A DNA stretch of 37,904 bases from TTA-H9 sp002071415 (GTDB lineage: Bacteria > Bacteroidota > Bacteroidia > Bacteroidales > TTA-H9). The position numbers and the translations under genes are program-made. The DNA lies in contig DAONSX010000022.1 of the NCBI GenBank assembly GCA_035411425.1, positions 1-37,904 of the forward strand, given 5' to 3'. The notes beneath the pieces are model-generated. The model ran no database searches and was not told the DNA's origin. It saw only the letters and a program-made list of their open reading frames with translations. Every line of letters starts with the position of its first letter. Position 1 is the first letter of the stretch. Below, in pieces: positions 8,445 through 16,314 of this stretch.

Positions 8445-9947
8445 ATGCTTCATCAGAAATTACAACAGAAACTCTTACAGAAGCTTTCGCCTCAGCAAAT
8501 TTTACTGATGAAATTGCTGCAGGTTCCTACTTTGGCGCTCGAGCAAAGAATTAAGCAGGAACTTGAAGAAAATCCGGCATTGGAAGAAGTTGACAATGAA
8601 GAGGTTTATGATCAAGAAGAAAACAACGATTTCGATGCGGATAACCTGAATGCCGACGAAGTTTCTGAAAGCGCAGAAGCCGAAAGCGATGAACCCATTG
8701 TTGACCAGGGTGATGAATTCGATATGGAAGATTACATGAGCGAGGATGACCTCGACTCATACCGTTATCAGGTAAATAACACCAGCCCCGATGATGAGCA
8801 GCATGAAATGCCTCTAGTATCTTCCACTACGTTTCAAGAAAATCTGCTTCAGCAACTTAGCCTCAAAAATATTTCTGAACGCACCTATCAAATTGCCAGC
8901 CATCTAATCGGCAATCTCGACGATTCGGGCTATTTGAATCGCGATCTCGAATCTCTGGTTGACGATCTGGCTTTCCTGCAAAATATTCAAACCAATGTAA
9001 GAGAACTCGAAAACACTCTGGAAATCATTCACGAACTCGATCCTCCTGGCATAGGCGCACGTTCGCTTAAAGAATGCCTCTTAATTCAACTTCGCCGAAA
9101 ACCTCAGTCAGAATCAGTGAAAAATGCAACTACTCTTCTCGAACGATATTTCGATGAATTCAGCAAAAGACACTATGATAAGATTTTGAAAAAAACTCAC
9201 CTGACTGAACTTGAGCTGAAACAGGCCATCGATGAAATCTTGAAACTGAACCCCAAACCTGGAAACATCTTTGGCGATAGTTTCACTGCCCAACAATATG
9301 TAGTTCCTGATTTTATCATTTATAACAATGATGGAGACCTTGAACTTGTACTCAATTCGAAGAATATGCCCGAATTAAGGGTTAATAAAGCATATTATAA
9401 GATGCTCGAGTCGTTTTCCGATACAAAATCAAAAAAAACACAGCAAGACCGCGAAGCTCTGTTATTCGTGAAACAAAAGATAGATTCGGCACGCTGGTTT
9501 ATCGATGCCTTGAAACAACGGCAAAATACTCTCTATATTACCATGAAGGCCATTATGGATCACCAAAAAGAATATTTCCTTACAGGCGATGAAACGAAAT
9601 TAAAACCCATGATTCTGAAAGATATTGCCGAAAAGGTAGGCCTGGATATCTCGACTGTTTCGCGAGTAGCCAGTAGTAAATATGTGCAAACTCCTTTCGG
9701 AACCTTTCTCCTTAAATCATTTTTCTCAGAATCAATGCAAAATGCTGAAGGCGAAGAAGTTTCGACACGTGAAATCAAAAAAATCCTCAAAGATCTTATC
9801 GAATCGGAAGAGCCACAGAAGCCTCTTACCGACGAGGAATTGATGGATCGCTTGAAAGAAAAGGGATATATCATTGCCCGGCGCACAGTAGCCAAATATC
9901 GTGAACAATTGGGAATCCCGGTGGCAAGGCTGAGAAAAAAACTATAA
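8445..9947 (+). CDS. rpoN: RNA polymerase sigma-54 factor
   Basis: A 500-residue sigma-54. Region I, the Gln/Leu-rich activator-response segment, is residues 1-50 (LQQKLLQKLSPQQILLMKLL). Region II is an acidic linker at about 50-115. The core-binding domain follows, with LDDSGYL and LDPPGIGARSLKECLLIQL near residues 165 and 205. The DNA-binding domain includes the helix-turn-helix KVGLDISTVSRVASSKYVQT, and the signature RpoN box ARRTVAKYRE sits about 20 residues from the end. Sigma-54 directs -24/-12 promoters and needs AAA+ activators, none of which are in the window. It is followed after 4 nt by a membrane-protein gene, so the two are probably co-transcribed. Confidence 0.98.
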   Translation: MLHQKLQQKLLQKLSPQQILLMKLLQVPTLALEQRIKQELEENPALEEVDNEEVYDQEENNDFDADNLNADEVSESAEAESDEPIVDQGDEFDMEDYMSEDDLDSYRYQVNNTSPDDEQHEMPLVSSTTFQENLLQQLSLKNISERTYQIASHLIGNLDDSGYLNRDLESLVDDLAFLQNIQTNVRELENTLEIIHELDPPGIGARSLKECLLIQLRRKPQSESVKNATTLLERYFDEFSKRHYDKILKKTHLTELELKQAIDEILKLNPKPGNIFGDSFTAQQYVVPDFIIYNNDGDLELVLNSKNMPELRVNKAYYKMLESFSDTKSKKTQQDREALLFVKQKIDSARWFIDALKQRQNTLYITMKAIMDHQKEYFLTGDETKLKPMILKDIAEKVGLDISTVSRVASSKYVQTPFGTFLLKSFFSESMQNAEGEEVSTREIKKILKDLIESEEPQKPLTDEELMDRLKEKGYIIARRTVAKYREQLGIPVARLRKKL

Positions 9948-9951
9948 ATTC

Positions 9952-10617
9952 ATGAAAGACTACTGGAAAGGCATTGACACAGTTATTGCCCAATCCCTCT
10001 CTGTAGCACTTCATCCTCTTATAGTTCCCCTCTATAGCATTCTTTTGCTCTATTTTAATGAATCGGCTACACAATTTCGACTCCATGAATTTTCAGCTTT
10101 TCAGGTTTTCACTCCATGGATCATTTTTACCATGATATTGCCCGGTATCTTTGTTTTATTTCTTCGACAAAAAGGAAAGATATCGTCAATTTATCTCAAG
10201 AAGAGAATGGACCGTGAGGGGCCTCTCTTATTCGCCGCTGCTTCTGCTTTCATCCTCAATGTCTTGTACTTTTTTATAGCTCCAAATCCTCTTCTTCTGA
10301 CATTACCTCTGATTTTAATCGTCAGTATCCTTATAGATTGGGCAGTCAATAAATTTTGGAAAATCAGTATTCACATGACCAGTTTGGGTGGATTATCCTC
10401 AATAATAATATTTTTTTCGTGGCATCGACATGATATTTTTCCCCGGATAGTTCTAATTTTATTGCTTATAGGCATCCTTTTAGGATGGGCTCGCTGGCGG
10501 CTCAAGGCACATACTTTCATGCAAGTAATTCTGGGATGGATAAATGGTTTTGTTATTGCTTTAGCCTGTCTAAAGTACTTACCTGATGTTTTTTCTTCGC
10601 TTTTTAAAATGGCATAA
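9952..10617 (+). CDS. PAP2-like integral membrane protein
   Basis: A 221-residue polytopic membrane protein with about six hydrophobic helices. The C-terminal part resembles the PAP2 (type 2 phosphatidic acid phosphatase) fold: KISIHMTSLGG near residue 140 corresponds to the SxH motif, and RWRLKAHTFMQVILGW near residue 183 to the final (S)R-x5-H-x3-D motif. The expected catalytic Asp is replaced by Gln in HTFMQV, as in many Bacteroidota relatives annotated only as PA-phosphatase-related, so catalysis is uncertain. The first KxxxxxxRP motif is not recognisable; KKRMDREGP near residue 83 may be its remnant. It starts 4 nt after rpoN. Its last 14 nt overlap the convergent beta-barrel gene. Confidence 0.7.
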   Translation: MKDYWKGIDTVIAQSLSVALHPLIVPLYSILLLYFNESATQFRLHEFSAFQVFTPWIIFTMILPGIFVLFLRQKGKISSIYLKKRMDREGPLLFAAASAFILNVLYFFIAPNPLLLTLPLILIVSILIDWAVNKFWKISIHMTSLGGLSSIIIFFSWHRHDIFPRIVLILLLIGILLGWARWRLKAHTFMQVILGWINGFVIALACLKYLPDVFSSLFKMA

Positions 10618-11278
10618 GGCTTATTCCCACCGATATTGGATACATATCAGGGCCTTGCCCATCTTTGAAGGTATGATTCAAGGAATATTGTCCAAATACA
10701 TTGAACCATTTATACCCGACACGGGCATAAACAACATATCTCCAGAAATTTACATAACGTACATCATCCCTTTTAATTTTCACATTGTAGGCATACGTTT
10801 CGGGATCGAGGCCAATGTATTTCGAATGATGGTTGATTAAAAAACCCAGCTTGATGCCGGCATAATAACGCCATTTATTTTTAGCCCTGTATTTAAACTC
10901 GAGAGGGAAGTCGCAATAAGCAAGTGTAATCTTGTATTTTTTATGATCGAGAGTATCGGGAATCTTTTCAAATACACTCTTTTGGTTCACATCTTTAATC
11001 CATGCATCCGTATATAAATTATGCGATCCAAAGCTCACTCCATAAGAAAAATCAAAGCGGCTTTCACCCATCTTGTTATTGATGAGGATGTTAACATTGG
11101 AACCACGGTTGTACCATTTTGCATTAAGCACTGAAGGCGGATTTTGCCAAAAATCGGTAAAGAAATCAAAACCAATCGAAAATTTTCGAAAGCCTCCCGG
11201 TTCATTATCCTGAGCATAAATGCTTGAACCTATCAATAATAAAACCGAAAAACACAGTATCTTACGGATAGTTTTCAT
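10604..11278 (-). CDS. Outer-membrane beta-barrel protein
   Basis: A 224-residue secreted protein with a clear signal peptide (residues 1-22, ending SSIYAQ). The mature part is made of alternating short amphipathic strands rich in Tyr, Phe and Lys, for example KITLAYCDFPLEFKYR near residue 120, the pattern of the Bacteroidota outer-membrane beta-barrel families, and it ends in an aromatic residue (Phe), as outer-membrane proteins do. The resemblance to PorT-type barrels is only general, so I give no symbol. A promoter -7 match lies 21 nt upstream. It is convergent with the PAP2-like gene. Confidence 0.8.
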   Translation of the reverse strand: MKTIRKILCFSVLLLIGSSIYAQDNEPGGFRKFSIGFDFFTDFWQNPPSVLNAKWYNRGSNVNILINNKMGESRFDFSYGVSFGSHNLYTDAWIKDVNQKSVFEKIPDTLDHKKYKITLAYCDFPLEFKYRAKNKWRYYAGIKLGFLINHHSKYIGLDPETYAYNVKIKRDDVRYVNFWRYVVYARVGYKWFNVFGQYSLNHTFKDGQGPDMYPISVGISLMPF

Positions 11279-11298
11279 AAATAAATGATATTATATGG

Positions 11299-11306
11299 CA
11301 AAACTA
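11299..11306 (-). promoter_or_regulatory. Putative -7 element of the beta-barrel gene
   Basis: Minus-strand TAGTTTTG matches TAnnTTTG and would give a leader of about 13 nt. The -33 region lacks a TTG. The region from here to 11583 holds no supported gene; a GC-rich GCCTTTAGGC-like sequence just after the YitT stop may act as a weak terminator. Confidence 0.35.
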
Positions 11307-11583
11307 TAAAATTATTGACATTCACTATTCGGAAACACATCGATAGAATGAGTAATCTATATAGAATAAATCAAGAAACGGCATTCCTCCATGATTATTT
11401 TAAGAACTGCCAAGTCGAAAAATTTCAGAATGAAGTCAACACATGCAAAGAACATAGTTTCCATTGGAATCGAGTCGGATTGCCATGCTATGTCTTGATC
11501 TTAATCTTATATATTCGGAGAATCATCCTAGCATCGAATCATTTTTTAAATCAACAAAAGCCTAAAGGCCTGAAAAAGTATCA

Positions 11584-12477
11584 TTAATCTATATTCTCGT
11601 TAAGAGGACGGAATCCCTTGCCTAAAATTTCGCTTGTATCCATCACGGTAATAAAAGCCTTAGGGTCGATTTGACGAATAAACGACTTTAATTTGATCAT
11701 TTCACTTCGGCTCATCACTGTGAATATTAAAAAGTGTTCCTTACCCGTATAGATTCCCTTCGATTGGAAAATAGTTCCGCCCCTTTTTAAATCATGAATG
11801 ATTCTTTGCGAAATTTCTTTTTGCTTGTCCGATACAATCAGCAAACATTTGTTGTAATTCAATCCTTCCATCACGACATCCACCATCCTGCCCACCATGA
11901 AAATAGTTACCAGAGAATACAGTGGAATCTTCCAATCTTTGAAAGCAATAAAACCTCCCAGTACAATCAAAGAATCCACATAGATCATAATTTGCCCCAC
12001 GGGCTGATGAATGAATTTCGAAATCATCATAGCAATCACGTCAGTGCCTCCACACGAAGCTCTGGCTCTGAATATCAAACCAACCCCAGTTCCTATCAAC
12101 AATCCGCCATATAACGACGACATAAGCATTTCGTCGCTAATTTTCAGAGGATCATTACCAAGAAAATAAGTTAATCCATCAATAAACAGAGAAGTCAGAA
12201 TGAATCCGGTAACTGTTTTTGCTCCATATCTGGGGCCTAAAACTTTCGTGGCAAGGAGAGTAATGGGGATATTAAAAGCCAGAGCAGTTAAACCCACAGG
12301 AGTGCCCAATAAATAGTGAATGATAATACTTATTCCATAGACACCCCCGGGCACGATTTTATAAGGAGTGATGAACAAAACATATCCAAACGCCACAAGC
12401 AACGACCCTAAAAGGATCTTGCCATAAGCCGCGAACCATCGTTTGCTGGGAAATGTTTCGACAGATATAAAGGCCAT
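11584..12477 (-). CDS. YitT family membrane protein (second copy)
   Basis: A 297-residue protein of the YitT family: an N-terminal block of five to six membrane helices (residues about 18-200, with YKIVPGGVYGISIIIHY near residue 40 and ARASCGGTDVIAMMISKF near residue 140) and a C-terminal soluble DUF2179 domain (residues about 205-290, with GGTIFQSKGIYTGKE). The family is common but its transport role is unproven. It follows its paralogue by 24 nt and is about as long; the two share the GGVYG, GGTD/GGSD and TVMSR motifs, a tandem duplication. ATG start. Confidence 0.92.
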   Translation of the reverse strand: MAFISVETFPSKRWFAAYGKILLGSLLVAFGYVLFITPYKIVPGGVYGISIIIHYLLGTPVGLTALAFNIPITLLATKVLGPRYGAKTVTGFILTSLFIDGLTYFLGNDPLKISDEMLMSSLYGGLLIGTGVGLIFRARASCGGTDVIAMMISKFIHQPVGQIMIYVDSLIVLGGFIAFKDWKIPLYSLVTIFMVGRMVDVVMEGLNYNKCLLIVSDKQKEISQRIIHDLKRGGTIFQSKGIYTGKEHFLIFTVMSRSEMIKLKSFIRQIDPKAFITVMDTSEILGKGFRPLNENID

Positions 12478-12501
12478 AGAAATTTGGGAATTATAATTGT
12501 T

Positions 12502-13407
12502 CTATTCGTTTAAAGATTTGAATCCTTCACCCAGGATCTCACTGGCATCAGTTACGGTAATAAAGGCATCAGGGTCGATTCTCCGAACATGATCGAGTAA
12601 AAGCGAAACCTCACGTCTCGACATAACTGTATGGATAATTCTACGGGGTTTGCCATTGTACATTCCCTCGCCTTCAATAAAAGTACCCCCTCTTCTCAGG
12701 TCATAAATAATCTTTTGCCGGATGGCTTCGGGGTGATCGGAAATAATGAATACCGATTTCTCGAAATTTACCCCTTCCACAACCAGGTCAATCACTTTAC
12801 CAGTGATATAAATTACTATCCAAGAATATAATGGAATACGCCAATCCTTAAAAGTTGCCAAACCTATCAGGACAATGGTAGAGTCAACCAATATAAGCAA
12901 TTGTCCTACAGGAAGTTTTGAATATTTTGAAAGAATCATGGCAATAATATCCGATCCTCCTGAAGTCGCTCTCGACCTGAAAATCAATCCTAAGCCTAAT
13001 CCTATAGTGAGTCCTCCAAAAATACAGCTCAACAGAATATCTTCCTGCAAGCCTAAAGGGTCGTGTTCTCCTATAAAATAAGTCAAAACCATCATAAATG
13101 ACGACATCAAAAAAGAGCCCAGAATGGTTTTCGTACCAAATTTTGTTCCGAGCAAATGCATTCCTAAAAGAATAAGAGGTATATCTAGACTTAATCCAAC
13201 TAGCCCAATGGGAATCCCTTCGGGCCAGAATGGAATCAATCCTTTGGTAATATAATGCACCACAATACCAATCCCATATACTCCTCCCGGAACTATCTTG
13301 TAAGGATTGATAAATAGAACGAAACCGGCCGCCATGATAAAGGCTCCGATCACAATAAGGCCATAACTAACAATGATTTCCTTGGCGATTGCCCTTCTTT
13401 TTTGCAT
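12502..13407 (-). CDS. YitT family membrane protein (first copy)
   Basis: A 301-residue paralogue of the next gene, with the same layout: membrane helices to about residue 205 (YKIVPGGVYGIGIVVHYI; RATSGGSDIIAMILSKY) and a C-terminal DUF2179 domain (GGTFIEGEGMYNGKPR, then TVMSRREV). An insertion TKGLIPFWPEGI near residue 60 distinguishes it from the second copy. It is the promoter-proximal gene of the pair, with a -7 match TAATTTTG 38 nt upstream of its ATG. Function is not established for the family beyond being an inner-membrane protein. Confidence 0.92.
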   Translation of the reverse strand: MQKRRAIAKEIIVSYGLIVIGAFIMAAGFVLFINPYKIVPGGVYGIGIVVHYITKGLIPFWPEGIPIGLVGLSLDIPLILLGMHLLGTKFGTKTILGSFLMSSFMMVLTYFIGEHDPLGLQEDILLSCIFGGLTIGLGLGLIFRSRATSGGSDIIAMILSKYSKLPVGQLLILVDSTIVLIGLATFKDWRIPLYSWIVIYITGKVIDLVVEGVNFEKSVFIISDHPEAIRQKIIYDLRRGGTFIEGEGMYNGKPRRIIHTVMSRREVSLLLDHVRRIDPDAFITVTDASEILGEGFKSLNE

Positions 13408-13444
13408 AAAAAGTATCTAAATCTTTGAAATATTGAATATTTTG

Positions 13445-13452
13445 CAAAATTA
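13445..13452 (-). promoter_or_regulatory. Putative -7 element of the YitT pair
   Basis: Minus-strand TAATTTTG, giving a leader of about 30 nt before the ATG at 13407. No clear -33 TTG. Confidence 0.4.
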
Positions 13453-13575
13453 CAAAACCTAAACTAAAGAGAACATATCTTTCGAACTCCGAAATAGTAC
13501 GTATTTGTTCAATGTTTGTATGAGCCCTTCGATAAAAATATCAAAAATTTTTCCTTCAAGGGGCTAAAAATTAGT

Positions 13576-13603
13576 TTGGTTTACAATAAATAGACTATAT
13601 TTG
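13576..13603 (+). promoter_or_regulatory. Promoter of the porP-gldKLMN operon
   Basis: TTG (13576-13578), 17-nt spacer, TATATTTG (13596-13603): one of the best matches in the window to the Bacteroidota consensus. The predicted start near 13610 leaves a leader of about 200 nt before the porP start. The leader contains no plausible ORF and no strong hairpin that I could find. Confidence 0.6.
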
Positions 13604-13810
13604 TAGTTAATTGTGGTGTACCGAAGTTTTCAAACCTCAGTTGAACGATTTTACCTTTTTGATCGAACGGAATGAAATGTATAATAACTTGATAATGAAG
13701 AATCGATCGGGAAAGTTGTTATCGGAGAAAGGGATGAAATTTTAGAAGATTTATTGTATAGTCGAAATTTTATGTGTTATTTTATGCCCGATTTCAGTGG
13801 GGATGCGGAA

Positions 13811-14776
13811 ATGAATCTAATGAAAAGCACAACATGGGTGAATATTGCACTCTTACTGGTTTTTAGTGGGGGTAAAACATTAGCCCAGCAAGAGCCTCAG
13901 TTTACCCATAATGTGTTTACGCGGATGGCCATTAATCCTGCTTATGCAGGAAGTTCTGGCGATATTTCTGTAACAGGTTTGATGCGTCAGCAATGGGTTG
14001 GGTTCAAAGATATGGATGGTGAAAAGGTGGCACCCCAAACTTATCTTCTCACGGCAGATATGCCCGTAAGTTTGGTTCACGGAGGTCTTGGAATCTCTAT
14101 CACTTCCGATCAGCTTGGCTTTGAAAATAATGTAGGTGTGCGTTTGAATTATGCATATAGAACTGTTGCCGGAAATGGAGACCTGGCATTTGGGCCGGTG
14201 ATTGGTTTTTTAAATAAATCTATAGATTTCGGCAAACTCAAACCTACCCAGAGTGGCGATCCTGTGTTGGGCAGTGCTGAGGAAAGTACAATGATGATGG
14301 ATGTTGGCCTGGGGGCTTATTACGAAGTGAAAAACAAATACTTCTTAGGCATTTCTACTTCACAGCTTATTCAAACAAGCTCGAGCATCGGCGTCGATGC
14401 AACGAACTACAACCTGAAACGCCATTACTATGCTCATGGGGGATATATTTATACTTTACCCAATAATCCTTTAATCAAACTTCAACCCAGTCTCTTCATA
14501 AAAACCGACTTCGTTTCTACACAGTTTGACGTAAATCTATCTGCCCTTTACAATGAGAGATTCTGTGGTGGAATCAGCTACCGATTGCAGGATGCTATTG
14601 CATTTTTATTAGGGTTGAGTTACAAAAGTCTTATTTTTGGCTACTCCTACGATTTAACTACTTCTCGTCTTGGAAGTGCGGGAAGTTCTGGCAGTCATGA
14701 AATTTTTCTGAATTACCGTTTCAAACTGCAGCTCGGTAAAAATCCTCGCAGTTATAGAAATACAAGATACTTATGA
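13811..14776 (+). CDS. porP: PorP/SprF family T9SS outer-membrane protein
   Basis: About 322 residues from the ATG at 13811 (a second ATG is at 13820). The frame is open further upstream to a TTG at 13754, but only the later starts give a clean signal peptide (hydrophobic stretch WVNIALLLVFSG, cleaved near TLAQQ). The mature N-terminus QEPQFTHNVFTRMAINPAYAG is diagnostic of the PorP/SprF family, which has an outer-membrane beta-barrel. In Porphyromonas PorP sits in the porPKLMN operon, the same order as here; in the fold, PorP-type proteins help anchor T9SS components or surface cargo at the outer membrane. The C-terminal half is strand-rich with GISYRLQDAIAFLLGLSY. First gene of the operon. 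Confidence 0.9.
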   Translation: MNLMKSTTWVNIALLLVFSGGKTLAQQEPQFTHNVFTRMAINPAYAGSSGDISVTGLMRQQWVGFKDMDGEKVAPQTYLLTADMPVSLVHGGLGISITSDQLGFENNVGVRLNYAYRTVAGNGDLAFGPVIGFLNKSIDFGKLKPTQSGDPVLGSAEESTMMMDVGLGAYYEVKNKYFLGISTSQLIQTSSSIGVDATNYNLKRHYYAHGGYIYTLPNNPLIKLQPSLFIKTDFVSTQFDVNLSALYNERFCGGISYRLQDAIAFLLGLSYKSLIFGYSYDLTTSRLGSAGSSGSHEIFLNYRFKLQLGKNPRSYRNTRYL

Positions 14777-14784
14777 GTTTTTTT

Positions 14785-14792
14785 TATTTTTG
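14785..14792 (+). promoter_or_regulatory. Possible secondary -7 element before gldK
   Basis: TATTTTTG in the 76-nt porP-gldK gap fits TAnnTTTG and would give a leader of about 55 nt. No -33 TTG, and the T-rich setting makes a chance match likely. Confidence 0.2.
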
Positions 14793-14852
14793 TGCCATCA
14801 GAATTTTTGATTTGAAAAATTAAGTTTTAATCGATTATAACCGTTGATAAAA

Positions 14853-16268
14853 ATGAAAAAACTGCTGTATTTAGTTGTTGCAATCATTGCTTTGGCTAGC
14901 TGCCGCAATACAGGCAGCGGGGAATTGACCGGTGTTCCCGACAGGCCGAAGTTTTATCAACCCGACCCTTACGGTATGACATTCATTCCTTTAGGCAGTT
15001 TTACCATGGGTACGGGCGATCAGGATGTGCCCTATGCAAATGTTCATCATCCAAAAACCATCTCGGTAGCCGCATTCTATATGGACGAAACCGAAATTAC
15101 CAACAATGAATACCGGCAGTTTGTTTATTGGGTACGAGATTCATTAGCTCATACTATCTTAGGGAATGCCGGTTCGGATTATGGCGAACACTTTGTTTCC
15201 GACAAACAGGGACAACCCATTCAATATGGTACCACTCAAACCTATTACAAAATTAATTGGAAACAGAAGATCGACTGGGAAGGGAAACGCCTCAAACAAG
15301 GAGAGCCCAATCCGCTCGATGAGATGTACTTGCCCGAAGAAGAACGCTTCTTTCGTCGTAAGGAAATTGATACCCGAAAGCTCTTTTACCGTTATTATTG
15401 GGTCGATCTCCCCAAATCTGCCAGGCCCGAAAATCGCTATATTTTCAATCGCGACCAGCAAGGGAAAATTACTGATGAAGGAGGAACCTATCCGCAGAAT
15501 ATAGTGGCTGAAGGAAACAGAAGAGCCTTTGTAAAAGAAGAAGTTGTCCCCGTTTATCCGGATACTTTGGTCTGGATAAGCGATTTTACTTATGCCTATA
15601 ATGAACCCATGGCCAAGACTTATTTTTGGCATCCCGCTTACGATCATTACCCCGTAGTTGGTGTTAACTGGAAACAAGCCGAGGCATTCTGCGTATGGAG
15701 AACCGAATATATGAATAGCTATCTTTCGACCCGTAAAAGGGAAGCATTGGTAAACGATTTCAGATTGCCTACCGAAAGCGAATGGGAATGGGCTGCCCGT
15801 GGAGGCAACGAACTCAACCCTTATCCATGGGGAGGCCCATATTTACGCAACCAAAAAGGCTGTTTTTTAGCCAACTTTAAGCCTAATAGAGGAAATTATG
15901 TGGCCGACGGTGGCTTACAAACTGTTATCGTGGCTCATTACCCACCTAACGACTTTGGCCTATACGATATGGCCGGAAACGTAGCCGAATGGACAAATAG
16001 CGCATTCGACGAATCTTCCTATAATTTTACCTGGGATCTTAACTCATCTTATACCTATCATGCCAACTACGATGATCCTGCCGTGATGAAACGCAAAGTA
16101 GTAAGAGGCGGTTCATGGAAAGACATAGGTTACTTCCTTCAGGTATCTACACGGACTTTCGAATACCAGGACTCTGCAAAGTCTTATATTGGCTTCCGCT
16201 GTGTCCAATCTTATCTGGGTCGCAATAAAGATGACAACCCCTCCAAATCATCCGAAATTTATAACTAA
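14853..16268 (+). CDS. gldK: T9SS/gliding motility lipoprotein GldK
   Basis: A 471-residue lipoprotein of the T9SS periplasmic/outer-membrane ring, where GldK (PorK) pairs with GldN (PorN). The signal peptide ends in the lipobox ALASC with Cys17. The rest is a formylglycine-generating-enzyme-like (FGE-sulfatase) fold: MTFIPLGSFTMGTGDQ near residue 43, MDETEITNNEYRQFV near 75, LPTESEWEWAARGG near 310, GLYDMAGNVAEWTNS near 370 and RKVVRGGSWKDIGYFL near 415. This domain is structural in GldK. I use the ATG at 14853, not the in-frame TTG three codons earlier, because it gives the standard MKKLL lipoprotein start. Confidence 0.96.
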   Translation: MKKLLYLVVAIIALASCRNTGSGELTGVPDRPKFYQPDPYGMTFIPLGSFTMGTGDQDVPYANVHHPKTISVAAFYMDETEITNNEYRQFVYWVRDSLAHTILGNAGSDYGEHFVSDKQGQPIQYGTTQTYYKINWKQKIDWEGKRLKQGEPNPLDEMYLPEEERFFRRKEIDTRKLFYRYYWVDLPKSARPENRYIFNRDQQGKITDEGGTYPQNIVAEGNRRAFVKEEVVPVYPDTLVWISDFTYAYNEPMAKTYFWHPAYDHYPVVGVNWKQAEAFCVWRTEYMNSYLSTRKREALVNDFRLPTESEWEWAARGGNELNPYPWGGPYLRNQKGCFLANFKPNRGNYVADGGLQTVIVAHYPPNDFGLYDMAGNVAEWTNSAFDESSYNFTWDLNSSYTYHANYDDPAVMKRKVVRGGSWKDIGYFLQVSTRTFEYQDSAKSYIGFRCVQSYLGRNKDDNPSKSSEIYN

Positions 16269-16314
16269 TTAGAGAAAATCCAAATTAACCCCATAAAACA
16301 AAACAATAAAAATC

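Noticed and set aside
11285..11587. 100-codon plus-strand frame upstream of the beta-barrel gene
   Set aside because: It covers the predicted promoter of the minus-strand barrel gene and runs into the YitT stop; its residues show no family or consistent structure.
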